From NCBI GenBank assembly GCA_946807835.1, contig OX327700.1:28742001-28806000 (forward strand): 64,000 nt of DNA, in the 5' to 3' direction. Numbering within the stretch: position 1 is the first letter of the stretch; each line of letters opens with the position of its first letter. Both the position numbers and the translations under genes were made by a program. This DNA comes from Ailanthus altissimus. Its lineage: Eukaryota > Streptophyta > Magnoliopsida > Sapindales > Simaroubaceae. Below, in pieces: positions 1-13,889 of this stretch. A model generated the notes under the pieces. The model was not told the DNA's origin and made no database searches. It saw nothing but the letters and a program-made list of their open reading frames with translations.

Positions 1-1036
1 TTTGTCCTATGGAACTCTTCCATAAGTACGTGAACAATGCCTCATACATACGTTACGGATATTACAAATCGGTGTGATGAACCATACAAGTTGAGGTTAA
101 AACACATACATATATAATTCCTTCATTACCTATATCCTAGAATAGCAGAAGTATAAATCATTACCATCAAATCTCTATATGCTTGACCATGAACTTATCT
201 CTATATTTATATTTCCATAAACAATATCTACAAATATTTTTGTAATATTGTTTAAGCTTACGAAAAACTCTTTTTTGAGATTTATGCTTGTGATCACAAA
301 ACTTCTTAAAATACAATCTTGGAGCATTAGGATATACAACTCACCTATATAAGCTGACGGATTCTATATCTACACACACTAGACTCTATGAGCATCGAAC
401 TATACCCAACGACACCCAAAGGTCAGACTATAAAAGGTTTTTCACATGCATGGAATTAAAGTATAGTGGATCGCTCATAAGCCCACCATTGCGCTTAGGT
501 TATAGGACCACAAATACTATTTAACTCGAGAAAATCCTTCATTGACGACTTTATGAGATGTCTATTAAGGATCTTCATGAGTGTGTTCAATATTCAGTTG
601 TTAATGAATATCGATATGCCTATACGAGCTTCCACTAAACTCACGGTCTACTAAGACTAATCATGAGGATAATCTAGATATAGACATACATTGATCCAAA
701 AGGAATATCAATTGATCTGTGTTGGTAACCATAGATCAAGAACATGTCTTTGAGAACATACTACATAATGTTATTTTTTAACACCATTTGCAACTCTTAC
801 AACTATATCATTATTAATATATTCTCAAGTCTTTATCTCATTTCAGACAAGACTTTAACTCTTACAATGCTAACTCTTAATATTGACCTAAACTCCTTTA
901 CATCTATAATGTCTGAAAAGTAACAAGTTTAGTACCATATAATAAATTAATAATTTATTAAAATATTCATTGTATAGATATTAAATAATAAATATTAATA
1001 CAAAATTGGAATGGCACATAAACGCTATCTCCAACA
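1..1036 (-). repeat. Partial 3' LTR of the 1-7710 copia element
   Basis: This matches the distal half of the LTR at 5893-7710, for example the shared plus-strand text around 241-300 and 6961-7030. It begins, on the minus strand, at 1036 with TGTTGGAGAT. The minus-strand tract just before it (1037-1049) is purine-rich and is the expected polypurine primer. Substitutions and small indels separate the two LTRs, which indicates an old insertion. Confidence 0.82.
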
Positions 1037-1049
1037 ACTCTTTTTTACT

Positions 1050-4000
1050 CTAGTGTTATACATGATAGTATCTAATATCTATCGACTCCATATATTTTTC
1101 AAACAAGCTAAGAGTTAAGCCTTAGTTAGGAGGTCAGTTATATTATTGATATAATCTACTCTATATACTATTACATCTCATCTAGTTAAGATTTCTTTAA
1201 TTATATGATATTTTCTTTATATATGCTTAGACTTCTAGTGTGCCCTTAACTCCTTAGATTAAGTAATTACCTCGTTGTTGTCGCAAAATAGTGAGATAAG
1301 ATCCATTGAACTTGAAACCATTCCAAGCTTTGTGACAAACTTGTATATCCACGTTGCTTCCTTTTTAACTTCTGAAGCCGTAATGTATTCTACTCTGTGG
1401 TATAATTAGTTGTGGATGCTTATTTTGCACTCTTCCAACAGACTGCGGCACCATTGAGAAGAAACACATAATCAGATATAGACTTTCTATCATCCAGATC
1501 AAACTAGAAGTCTGACTCAGTGTATCCCCTGAAATATAAGTCACTCTCTGCATAAATTAGAAATTTAACATTTGTACTCTTAAGGTATTTGAGGATATTT
1601 TTCACGGTCATTCAATGGTCATTATCTAGATCAAGCTGATAGCATCTCGTAACTCTTACAGCTATACTGATGTCAGGTTTCGTACATAACATGTTGTACA
1701 TCAAACTATCAACATCTGATGCATATGGTATGTTAAACATTCTAACTCTTTCATCTTCCTTCTGAGGACACATCTTCCTAGTAAGAAATGTTTGAAATGT
1801 ACATTAATTGTTTTACAGTTACTGAAGTTATACATTTCAAGAACACTTTTTATATACGAGAATTAGGAAAGTCCTATTAGCCTTCTAGCTGTATCTCTAT
1901 AAAGATTTATACCTACTATACAGGAAGCTTTTCCAAAATCTTTCATAGAGAAGTTCTTACTCAGATAACTCTTAACTAACTATAACATACCAATGTCATT
2001 TTTTATAATGGGTATGTCATCCACGTAAAGAACTAGAAAGACAGTCATACTCCTACTAACCTTTCTGTACACACATGTTTCATCTTCATTCTTAATGAAA
2101 CCAAACCTTTTGATTACCTCATTAAAATTAATATTCTAGTTTCGAGATGCCTGCTTAAGTCCATAAATTAACTTCTTTTGCTTGCACACTAGATTAGAAG
2201 TCGGGCTAAATGTAAAACCCTTAGAATGCATCATGAATATCTCTTCTTCGAGATATTCACTCAGGAAAGCCGTCTTTACACCCACCTATCAGATCTTTAA
2301 ATTACAATATGCTATAATAACCAACAAAATTCTAATTGATTTCAATATAGATACTAGTGAAAAGATTCCTTATAATCTATCACTGATTTCTAAGTATAAC
2401 TTTTTGCCACCAATTGAGCTCTGAAGGTCTCTACATTCTCATTGAACCTACGCTTCTACTTGTAAATTTATTTACAACCAATAGGAATAATTTCTTCTAG
2501 AAGGTTAAGCAAGTCCCAGACTTGATTTTCATGCATTTAGTCAATTTTAGATTTCTTGGCTTCTTGTAATTTTTTTTAATCAATGTCCAACATCGCATCT
2601 CTATAAGTGAAATAATCATTTTCTTCAACTAAGAAATATCAAAAATACCTTCAGGCATCATACCATGCCTAATAAATAGCCTTGAAATCCTTTTCGACGT
2701 ACGTGGAGGGTGTGTCAAAGGTATCTCACTCGATTAAATCTGAGGTTTCATCATTGGTTCATAGATTTCTTAGTTGACTTCATTAAGTTTAATCCTTCTA
2801 CAATCTCCACGATCTATAAAAAAAATTATTTCTCTAGAAAAGTGGCATTACGAGTAATAGACACATTCCATTCCTCTGTATCATAAAACTATATACCATT
2901 AAAGTGTTTGGAATATTCAATGAACCGATAATTGTACCTATTTGGTGCAAGTTTATCCTGTTATGTACCTTTACGTAAGTAGGACAGCTCCAAATCTTAA
3001 CATACTTAATACTTAATCTCTTCCAATCTATATCTCATATGGAGTAGTAAAAACGGCCTTCGATGGAACTCTATTTAATAAGTGAGCAGCAGTTTCTAGA
3101 GTATAACCCTAAAGATAATCAAGAAGATCAGTAAAACTCATCATCGATCGAACCATACCTAATAAAGTTTGATTCCTTCTCTCTGAAATACGGTTATGTT
3201 GAGGAGTACATGAAAGATTATATTGAGTGAGAATCCTATCTCCTTTAAATCATCAGTGAATTCATTGTTCATATATTCACCATCTCGATCTAATCGAAGG
3301 CATTTAATAAATTTACCAATTTATTTCTTTACCTTTAATCAAAACTCTTTAAACATTTCAAATGTTTCTAACTTGTGATTTATCAGAAACACATATCTGT
3401 ATCGTGACAAATCATTGATAAAGACCACGAAGTATCAAAATTCATCCATGGTAGTGTGATTCATTGGATTATATATATCACTATATACTAATTCCAACAA
3501 AGCAGTGGCCCGATGTCTAACACCAACAAAAGGATATTTGGTCATCTTTCCTTAAATGTAAAATTCATAAACTAAATAAGGCTTTATGATAAGATCAAGT
3601 ATCTGACCATCCCTAACCATACGTGTTAGGCATCTCACGCCTATATAACTTAATCTCAAATGCCATAATTCTGTATTATTAAAAGTTTTTAAACTTTTCC
3701 TTTTATTCACCTATATATTCAAGACATTTCTTGTTATATCTAAAATATAATGGCCATTTACCAACTAAGATTCAGCTAATAAAATATTATACATAACATA
3801 TAAATATAAGAACCATTTCGAATAAATATATGATAACCTTCAATGTCCAACGCAGAAAGGGATATAATCTGTCTGATAATATTCGGCACAAAATAACAAT
3901 TATATAATATAATAAATTTTCCACAAGGGAAAAATAACTCAAAATGTCTAACAAGCTTGACTTATAGGAAATCTCCATTTTTAACATGCTGTATTTCTCT

Positions 4001-5060
4001 ATGTTATAACAGTCTAACTTCCTTCAAACCCTGTAACATATTGTAGATATGAAAAGGACAAGTAGCAACTAATACCCACCTAGTATTAGCATCACATGAT
4101 AATGAAATGTCAATGATAGGAAAACATATACCTAAGGGGTTCTTCTTAACTACTGCAAGGAACTTCAAACAATTGAACTTTCAATATTTGTCATCACCGC
4201 AATGGAAACACTTTCCTTTACCTTTACTTTTCTCTTGTAGCTTGGATATCACATGTCTCTTAGGAGCCGCATATGGTATTTGCTTCTTCTTCTTCTTTCT
4301 TGTAGACTTTCAATAAATCTTCGATGTAGAAGATGAAGCACCACCCTAAACATAGAGAGCTGCACCATTTTGTTCATGTCTTCTTGAGCTGTCTTCAATA
4401 AATTATGCAGCTCAGTATATATGGGAGTCAATCCTGCATATTAAAGTTCATGATGAACTATGAAAATGACTCCGGCAGAGATTGAATAATCAAACTATTC
4501 CCCAAATTATTATTCACAGATACATCCATAGTCTCCAATTTCTCATTGTACTAATTCATATTAAGCACATAAGGACTCACTGAACTACCCTATACTAGTT
4601 GAGATTGAAATAATGCCTTGGCAACTCGGTATAATTCGACCTGTGGTCTGTCGCCAAACAACTCCTTCAGATAGAGCATTATACTACTTTCACTATCTAT
4701 GTGCACATGCTCCCTCTAAAGTTTAGTCGACATTGAGTCCAGGATATATGATTTATCTCTTAAATCATCATCAATATATTTCTAATATGTGTCAAGCTAT
4801 TCCGATGTAGCTTTACTATAAACACCTCTGGGCATCTTTTGATCAATAAAATATCCAAATTTTTTTAAATTTAGAACAATTTTCAAATTCATAAGTTAGT
4901 CAGAATAATTTTTAGTATCCTTTAATTGGTGTGCATCAATTATGCGTACCAATGAATTGTTCAAAGCCATCTAATCTTCACAAGATAAAAGAAGAGATGT
5001 TAGCGAATATTTCAAATTGTTAAAAAGTTTTAGATCATGGATATAACAGTTTTATACTTT
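1050..5060 (-). pseudogene. Broken copia gag-pol polyprotein
   Basis: Minus-strand translations in several frames give recognisable copia pieces. A CCHC zinc-knuckle relic beginning KCFHCGDD lies around 4190-4220. An integrase segment resembling YFVVFINDLSRYRYVFL lies around 3370-3440. The post-integrase segment (SMMSFTDLLDYL, then ETAAHLLNRVPSKAVF) lies around 3040-3160, and decayed RT/RNase H follows from about 2600 to 1050. No open frame exceeds about 80 codons. Domain identity comes from family resemblance only; limits are approximate. Confidence 0.78.
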
Positions 5061-5872
5061 CAATCTAAAAATGCCCTCTTAGAGTTTTAGATATTCCCTT
5101 TAAGCTCTTAAACTAAAAAATGAAAGTGTAAACACTTTAAACTTTATAGTGAGAAGTATACTCAATTGGCATTTTACTCTAACCTCACACTTTAACAATA
5201 TTGGGTAAATGTGTTCCAGATTAACATGTCAATGATTAAATATAAGTTAGTAATACTAGCATCATGCTTTAGCAATATTATATAATACTTTCACTTATAT
5301 TTTTCTCATACCATGTTTAACATATATAGTCTAAATTACTCCAACCAATCCCTTATGCTTTAGCAATATTAGGAAAGACCAAGCTGACTGATCTAACATC
5401 GTGTTAAATAAACGAATCATGTATAACATTATCTCATAATATAATATATTTTCAATCTAATTAAGAGAGATTTTTGTAACCATCCACATCTTATAAAGAT
5501 ATCATTCTTTAGTACACATGTTTTACGCAAGCACAACTAACCATACTAGTAAGGCTACCGTTGTGGTTAATAATATAAACAAATTATCACTATTTATAAA
5601 ACAATTATATAATTGCATAATATAAGTATCACAGGCATATAAAAATTTAAATAAAGTAAAATGGATCAATTGTCGTAGCGTCAAACACGCACCACTGTAG
5701 CGTTAAGATCAATACCTTCAATGCTGCACTGCCAAGGTGTCATCACTGCAGTGCTCGTTTCTAACATTGATATGGTTCTGCATTTTTAACTCTTGAAAAT
5801 TGAGTACCCATTATTCCCGAGCGTTACAAACAACTCAGAACACTCAATTCTATCTAGAAAACACACAAAAAT

Positions 5873-5884
5873 GCTCTGATATCA
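5873..5884 (-). other. tRNA-Met primer-binding site
   Basis: On the minus strand this reads TGATATCAGAGC, one mismatch from TGGTATCAGAGC, the usual initiator-tRNA-Met primer site of plant copia elements. It lies directly inside the end of the 5' LTR and fixes the orientation of the element. Confidence 0.8.
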
Positions 5885-5892
5885 ATTCTTGG

Positions 5893-7710
5893 TGTTACTA
5901 TCTTAGTGAATGTGTGTATGTGATAATGTTTATTGAATATTTTATGCATGTCAAACATACATATATACAACAGAATATAAATCTAATTTCTTATTCAACA
6001 AATAGATACTGAATGTAAACCAACTACACTAATAGTTTTAGAAACTCACCTTGAAGCCTTTCAGTGAAGAGTTTAATTTTGGGTTTCAAAGTTTCACCTT
6101 AAAGTATTCTCTTGAACAAATCTATTCCTTGACAAAGATGGGATCAAAAAGCTAGAATGGTAGCTTATTGATTTTGCAAGATTTTTGGCTTAACACTCAA
6201 GCCCCTTTTTCATGAAGGATAAAAGACAAAAATCATTTTTGACTCATTCCCTTTCATATGGCTGAACACATTCCTAACCCATTAATAAAATATCTCTTAA
6301 ACTTTTGATTATTTTAAGCATTAAAGGATACTTGTCACTATCTTAAATAATGCGTTATTTTTTATAAATAAAGCTTATTTAATAAGCTTCATTAAAATAA
6401 TTAAGACTATTGCAAAAGAGACAAGTGTTCAAGGATTTGTTCAAAGCTTATCCAATAAGTTTTAATAAAATAATCAAGTTCACGACTAGTTTTCAATACT
6501 TGTCAAAATATTATAATGCTTAACTAATATATATTCTTAAAATAATCAAGTACATGATAAATATCCAATACTTGTTTAAGTATTATACCAAAGCTTATCC
6601 TTTTAAGGCTTAGTAATTTATCAAATTCTAACCATTAGAATTCGACATGTATCCATCCCCAGAGGTTCTAATATTAAATCTTGCTTATTTGTAATTTTTT
6701 TGGATCAAACTCTTTGACTGAGTGCATTACCCTAGTGCTCAACGAGTACACTTTATACTATAAGACACTCTAGGTTCACACTTGGTTTGTCTTATGGAAT
6801 TCTTTTACAAGTCCGTGAACAATGCCCCCCACACATGATATGAATATTATAAATCAGCGCGTTGAACCATACAAGTTGAAGTTAAAATATATACGTATGG
6901 TTCATTACTATCAAATCTCTATATTTTCGACCATGAACTTATCTCTAGATTTATATTTCTATAAATAATATCCGCAAACACATTTATTATATTGTTTAAC
7001 CTTATAGAAAACTCTTTTTCGGAGTTTATGCTTGTGGCCACAAGACTTCCTAAAATACATCTCAGAACATTAGGATATATAACTCACCCATATTTATACA
7101 CATCAGACTCTATGAGTATAGAATCATACCCAATAACACCCAGAAGTCACACTATAAAAAGTCTCTAACATGCATAGAATCAAAATATTGTAGATCACTC
7201 ACAAGTTCACCATGGCGCTCATGTTAAAGGATTACGAATACTACTCAACTCAAGAATATCTTTTTATGGGATGTCTATTAGAAGTCCTTATGAGTCTATT
7301 CAGTACTCAGTCTTTACTAAATACCTGCATACCTATACGAGCTAATCGTCCAAAAAATTCAGATATAGACATACATTAATTTAGAAGGAATACCAATTGA
7401 CCCGTGTTAGTAACCATAGATTAGGAATGATGTCTTCGATAACATACTGCATAATGCATTTCTTAGCGCCATTTACAACTCTTACAATTATGTCATTACT
7501 ACTATATTCTTAGGTCTTTGTCCTATTTCAGACAAGATACTAACTCTTAGTACTGACCTAAACTCTTTTAGATTAGATCTATAATGTTTAGAAAGTAATA
7601 AGTTTTGTACTATATAATAAATTAATGATTTATTGAAATGTTTATTGCATAATATTAAATAATAAATATTCATCCAAAATTAGAATGGCACGTAAGAACC
7701 ATCTCCAACA
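5893..7710 (-). repeat. 5' LTR of the 1-7710 copia element (about 1.8 kb)
   Basis: It starts at 7710 on the minus strand with TGTTGGAGAT and ends near 5893 in an ACA, a few bases before the primer-binding site. The first about 930 bases match 1-1036. The LTR is long for a copia element. The exact 3' end is uncertain by about 10 bp because the matching part of the other LTR lies outside the window. Confidence 0.75.
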
Positions 7711-10700
7711 CAATGGTCTTACAAAAGATAAGGGCTCGAATGACGAAGTCTAAGTTAAAATTCTTGATGCTGCTGTGCAAGCAGATAACACTACCCTTAG
7801 ACAGAATTTAGACAACCAATAGAATACTTAAAAATTACTTTTGAAACATCCTACAATGCCCAAAACAAATTTTATTAAGCCTAATGGCTATACAGCTCAC
7901 ACTGCTATAGTCACAGATAAAGATGTTACTAAAGTTGGTGCCTTGCTTGATCTTCCTAGCATGTATAGGATTGATCCATCTAATTCTCCTACTTAAGCAA
8001 ATTTTTGCAGAAGACGGTCAACTCTATAAGCATTCTTTGAAAAATGAGGAACTTGCGAATTCAATTAGTGCTTTGGTTTTGGAGCAAGATATCAACAGAT
8101 CAAAGGCATTCTTGCAAAACCTATAGTTAATGATGATTTTGAAATAATGTTTTCTGAGTCTTAAAAAAGAGACGGATAAAAACAAGGCGATTATAGATAT
8201 TTACCTTTCTCAAGATAAAATATGAAGTTTCTTATTTGGAACATATAGGATTTAGCTAACCTCAAGTCTAAGTTTGAATTAACAAATCTTTGTTTTACTC
8301 ATGAGCCTCTTTTTATGGCTATTTCTAAGTTGATGGTTTAGAATTCTCCTGTTGTGGATTCTTATTTGCATTCGCTGCATCTTTCATTAGTTGAGACCTT
8401 AGATAATATTTTACCTAAACTATGGTTTCTTTGTGATAATGTTGTCTCGATTGTTAGATTGGTCTCTTATAGTGATCAATACTTATCTTTCAGGTTAATC
8501 TATAAGGTATGGAATGTCATTTGTCTTTTTTTTTTCGCTTTTTAAACTTAAACCCATCATTCTTGGCTTTCGATGGATCTTACTAATGTAATGTGAAGAT
8601 GGTTTTTCGCTGAGGACATCAATGTTATCCTTGATACTCAAGAACAACAGGGTGGTGGTTTTTCAGGATCACTTTTGTGCTCTAACTTTATCCGTGACTA
8701 TAGGGGTGTAAGCTTTTACTACATTTTGGCAAAGAGTCTTGGTAATGGTCGGTGTATTAAACACAAGATGGATTGATCTCTCTACAATGTTGCTTGGTTA
8801 GGTGCTTGGGCTTTCATAGGCTGTCATATGCTCCCGTGTACAGTCTCTGATCAGTCAGCTTTATGGTGTCCTTTCATTCTGCTCTTGACACTTGTCCTAC
8901 ACCCTTCCATTTCTAGAATATGGGATGAAGCATGCTGAGTTTAAAAACTTAGTGGCTCAAAAATATAAAGCACATAGCATTAAGGTTGTCCTTAATTCAT
9001 GATCTCTAAGAAACTAAAATCACTAAAGTCCCCGTTAAAGGAGTGGAACCTTAATTCTTTAAGTAATGTTCATAATTGGGTTAAAAAGGCTAGACTTAAT
9101 ATTGCTAAGATTCAAATAGGTATTACTACTCATAGGGTTAATGATGACGTCTTTGCTACTGAGTCATAGGCCAAGCATGATGTTATAGAGGCTACCAGTA
9201 TAGAATATACCTTTTGGAGAGATCGGGCTAGGTTAAAATGGTTGAAGGAGCACAAAATTGTTTCATGCCTATGCTAAGGTTCACACTTAAATTCGGTATT
9301 TCTAGCATGTAGTTAGATTGTATTTGGTGTAAGGATACCAAATCATATGGTTAGCTTTTATGAAAATATCTATATTGCTTCTAATTTGGAGGATGTTGAT
9401 CGCATTAAGGCTTTTTGTTATAGTATCCTGAAGCTAGTTCTTAAAGAAGTCAATGCTTTTATGATTGTCATTCCTTCTTTTGATGAGATTTGCACTACTG
9501 TCTTTGGTTTGGATCTTTATAGCGCTCCGAGTCTGGATGGCTTTTTAGATTCTTTGTTCTAAGGATTTTGGGATATTATAGGTCCTGATGTGGTGACTAG
9601 GGTTCACCATTTTTTTCAGTGAAAGTATCTTCCTCTTAATCCAAATTCAAGCTTTATTGTTCTCATTCTAAAATATCAAGTTATGGACTCGATTACTCAT
9701 TACTGCCCAATTGCTTTGGCCAAATTAATGGTCAATTTTATTAGACCATTAAAATGGCCACCAAAATTTTTTTTTGATAATTTGCCACTTAATCTAATTT
9801 TGGTTGAGCACTTGTAAAGTATTGAGAGCACTAAAAATAGTTGGATTTCATTTGGATGAATAAATGTGAATGAAAATTCGTGCAAGTGGAGAGAGGAAAA
9901 AGAAGAGTTTGATTTTTGAGAGTTTTTCATTGAACAAAGAGTTGTGAGAAAAAGTAGAGAGAGAAAAAAATAAATTCCTCTTATTTGAATTTATTTTTCT
10001 TTCAAGTAACAAACTTTGTTGCTGGAGATTAAATTGTTGTTATTCTAACTTTACAATCACACTGGATTGTTGTAAATTAGAATTAAACAAAAGTGCACTT
10101 CAAGATGATCTCAAAGGTGGAGCTACGAAATTCGAATTTGAAATTTTTACCGGAGGTCTTCAAAGGTATGTTTTTCATAATCTTAAGTTGTTAAGAATTT
10201 AAATTAATGTGTATATGTTAATTACATACTTAATTCTGCTGCAAAATACGTGTATATGATACATGTGTTTAATTTTTCAACATGTACATAATCACATACA
10301 TATATCCTAAAAATACGTTAATACAAAGTTCGAGCCCAAGTAAAAGAGCTGTGTAGAGGGTTTGACGCTGTCAATGAGGACATGGTGTTGTGCAAGCGAG
10401 CAATAGCAAATGAGTCTATTATTGTTTAAGGGGCGCCAAGAGTTAAGGCTCCTAAATTGAAAAAGTTCAACGACAAACAGAATGCCATTGTTTGTCAAAT
10501 GATGAGAATTAATAGTATCAAGCAACTCTATAGGTGGGTTTGTAATTTTATTCTTGCAAATGACTTTCAAATTTGTAAATTGGTTTTTTTTTTTTTGGGA
10601 CCAAATTTGTACTCCCAAGATAGAAATGGGCTTTAGTCTTCATCGGTTGGATGTTTTGAATAAAACTTATCTTCTTCAAGTACTTATGGTATATTCATAC

Positions 10701-12420
10701 TCAACGTGCGATTTTTTTTTCTTTTCTTAGATCTCAATATTAGTTTCTTGAAGGTGGTAAGTCTTACAAAATTCTTTATTTTGGTCAGGTTTTTTTATTG
10801 GTAATTCACATTTTTTATTGCGATTGCAAGTGGATTATTGGAGATGGTAACTTGGTTCCTTTTTTGTATGATAATTAGCTAGACTAGCCTATTATGTCTA
10901 AACAAGTAGTTCTTGATTTACATCTTTCTTGTAAGGTACGGGATGTTATTTTGAATGGTTCATGGAATGTCTCGCACGCTCTTTTCACTTTTTCACTTTG
11001 ATCTGTCTTTGCATCAACAAATTGAAGATATTATTTTGCCAAGGGTTGCTTATCCTGATAGACTTATAAAGATGGAATTCGAAATTTTAAGGATAGTTAA
11101 AATTCAGTTAGAACTCTACGCTCCCTTAAAGATTGGTACAATTAAGTTTGGAGGAGTTTCATTTCTCCTAAGCTTAGTACTTTTATTTGACGACTTCTTA
11201 AAAATAGGCTTCCCACAAATGATATTTTGTAGTGCTGTAGGATTTCTTTAGTGTCAATTTGATTGTTGTATGATTCTTTTATGAGCCTTAAAAACATAAA
11301 TCACTTTTTTATGAGCTACTATTTTGCACATTGGTCTCAGTGTTGGCTTTCTTTTGCATTTAGGACTTATGCTACTTTGAATGGCTCTATGGTTGAGTTG
11401 TAGTAGTCCATCGTTACCAAGAATTTTAGCCTCCAATTATATAACTTGTGAGTTCTAGCTTGCTATTATTTGTATTATTCTATTTGAAAAAGGAAAAAAA
11501 AAAGCTACATTTTAAGAACACCTCTCCAACGTTTTATTGGGTTCGTGTTGGAGAACAATTCTTTTTCTTCAATTCCAGCTCCGGTTGAATCAGGAACGGT
11601 CAAACTGTTAAGATTCTTTCTTCGTCAAGTTCTATCCCATATTTATGTTTTATGATAATTGTAAAATCATAAAGATCTTAGGTTTGTCTTTTGCATTGCC
11701 TCATGCTCCCTGGATTCATATTCTTCATTGGACGCTTTTATCTACATGTTAGATTAAAGTTAATTCAAATGGAATCTCTAAAGATAATTCCGGTATTGCT
11801 ACATGCAACGAAGTTTTTTAGGATGAGATGGGTAGTTTGTTTTTTGTGGCTTTAGCTATCCCTTAGGTATTTACACTGCTTAATATGCTAAAATAATGAC
11901 GATGGGTTTTGCAATCAAGCATATTTTTTTTCAATAGGTTGGCATAACTTAATTCTTGAATGCGACTCTATATTGGTGGTCCATTTACTTTTTAATATTC
12001 TCTTTGGCAAATTCAACCTTGTTGGTTTAATTATCGGCACTATAGCTCTCAAATGTGCTTCTCTTTTTATCATGCTTTCAGCGGAGTCAATGTAGTAGTT
12101 GACTCTCTCGCTAACCTGGAGAGTTGCAACCATGACTTTACCTAGTAGTCTTAGGCCCCTATAGAAATTTTGGATCAATTGTTTAAATATGCTAATGGGT
12201 TCTCAAGCTATCGCTCTGCTTGACTGTTCTAGATTTTTGTTTCAATTTTCTTTTGATTTTGTTCTGCTGTTTTTTTTTTATTTATATTTTGTTTTAACTT
12301 TCTACCTATTTTGAAGAGTAAAGCTCATTATGTCTCCCTAATTAGGTGTTCTTGTATTTTTTATTTTTGAATTTTATTGCTATCCCTCGTCTTGTTGAGG
12401 TTTTTTTTTAAAAAAAAAAC
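7711..12420 (+). pseudogene. Decayed LINE retrotransposon (EN, RT, RNase H)
   Basis: Translating across frames gives the order of a plant L1-type LINE. The endonuclease start (MKFLIWNI) is near 8222. A segment reading AEDINVILDTQEQQGG (about 8605-8650) matches the endonuclease GDFN region. The RT entry resembling YSAPSLDGFLDS followed by FWDIIGPDVV is at about 9520-9590, and PIALA is near 9715. The RT C-terminal part (RLDVLNKTYLLQVL, WIIGDGNLVPFL) is at 10630-10880. An RNase H-like tail (VNSNGISKDNSGIATCN) is at about 11758-11810, and the 3' end is a T-run followed by an A-tract near 12408. Stops and shifts are frequent, so it is dead. The central RT is missing. Confidence 0.8.
9730..10620 (+). 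mobile_element. LTR-element fragment lodged in the LINE, with gag-like peptide
   Basis: LINE homology stops after the PIALA motif near 9720 and resumes near 10625. In between, 9735-10300 looks like an LTR or leader, with a GA-rich untranslated stretch at 9875-9985. The segment 10330-10500 translates as a peptide containing GFDAVNEDMVLCKRAIANE and then APRVKAPKLKKF. That resembles the start of plant Gypsy gag proteins (coiled N-terminus, then a VKVPEPKPF-type motif). One stop lies inside it. I could not delimit LTRs or a target-site duplication, so it may be a recombined remnant. Confidence 0.5.
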
Positions 12421-13033
12421 TATTATACTAACGTAGTTGAAGCCTTATAATCATTATATTCAATATGCACTAGATCATTATAAAATGAATTGAGATTTAC
12501 TGTAGTCAAGGACAATAGCGGATTTATTTTTATCAACAAAATTGCGGATAGTTTTTATTATGCTCATGCTGCCATTATAAAAGCACACTAATACTATGTT
12601 AAAAATTATTAATCTAATAATTTTTTATTATATAAAATAAAATTAAAACTTCAAATCTCTAGTTCTAAATCAAATTTTCTCTTTTTTTTTATAAGACAAG
12701 ACAAAAAATTTTGCAAGTTAAACAAAATAACATCCGCAAATCAATAAATAAAGTTATCTGAATGTGAATTGATATCGTAAGCCTTGAGATATATGTTTAT
12801 TGGTGTAAAATATATGCCAAGATAATATTCATAGCTTAAAGTAAAGAATGAAAAAATCTCATACCATATGAAAAATGTAGTCGTTACTAATTGTTTTGAC
12901 CTTTTCAAACCCTCGTGAAACTTTTGTTAAATTAAAATTGGAAAACCAAGGACTTCAAGACAAAAATGCAACGAGATCGAAAGGCATTTTCTTATTTATT
13001 ATTAACAGCTAATCATTATTCATTCGTTGAGAT

Positions 13034-13068
<35 letters not shown>

Positions 13069-13889
13069 GGTTGATGAACCTTCACTAGGTATGATATTGT
13101 AGCAATAATAAAAATATAAAAAAATTAAGAAAAAATGAATAAAAATTTATATAATTTAGTAATTATCTACAATTACAGTAAATTAATATTTAAAATTTTT
13201 TATTGAATTAATAAGAATTCACAAAAAAAAAATTTCTACAAAAAATTATAAAAAACTCTTTCTTTTTAAAAAAATAATTACAATTACTCTCTCAATTATT
13301 TAATATTAATAATTATCTTTTAAAATTAAAATAAAATCTTTATATAATTTATATTTGTCTTAAGTTAATCTTAATACAAATTAAAATAATAAAAAATATT
13401 TAAAACAACTTAAAAATCTTTATAAAAAAAAAAAGAACAAATCATACTAATACTCTGGCACAACTTTTGAGCGCCACGGCGTCTATTTTTTAGCACCGTG
13501 AGCCATCCATTCTGAAATTAATTCTGCGGCATTCTCTTTTTGCTTTGTATTTCTTTACTCTTTACGTTTTTATACTTTTATTACTTGTCACTTTCTTATT
13601 GACTCAACTCTTAATTATTTTTTTAATAATTTTTAATTATTAATTTTACAGTTATTACACATATGCACGAACTGATTCACAAAAAAAGTAACGATAAGGA
13701 ACAAAACAAACATTTCGAAACACTAATGACAGCTAGCAACGTGTTTACAGTTTCCATATCATTCATTTAAAAAATTTCGTAATCTTTTTATTCAAGCTGT
13801 AATAATACATATGATAATAGTACAAGATGAAGTAGGGCCAAATTTTAATAATTGGCCAGAAAGATTTCGGCAGAGTAGGGTCAGTCAAG
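12421..13889. other. AT-rich intergenic sequence
   Basis: No coding signal or recognisable repeat family is seen. It contains an (ATT)n microsatellite at about 13036-13068 and many A/T runs. Confidence 0.6.
13036..13068. repeat. (ATT)n microsatellite
   Basis: About eleven uninterrupted ATT units. Confidence 0.9.

Larger units (their letters stand above)
1..7710 (-). mobile_element. Degenerate Ty1/copia LTR retrotransposon, 3' LTR cut by window edge
   Basis: The stretches 1-1036 and about 6785-7710 are the same sequence in the same orientation. Both end on the plus strand in CCAACA, so on the minus strand each LTR opens with TGTTGG. Between them lie a primer-binding site at 5873-5884 and broken copia gag-pol read on the minus strand. 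The order 5' LTR, primer-binding site, gag, integrase, RT/RNase H, 3' LTR fits a copia element. Frames are interrupted throughout, so it cannot move on its own. The 3' LTR continues to the left of the window. Confidence 0.88.
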
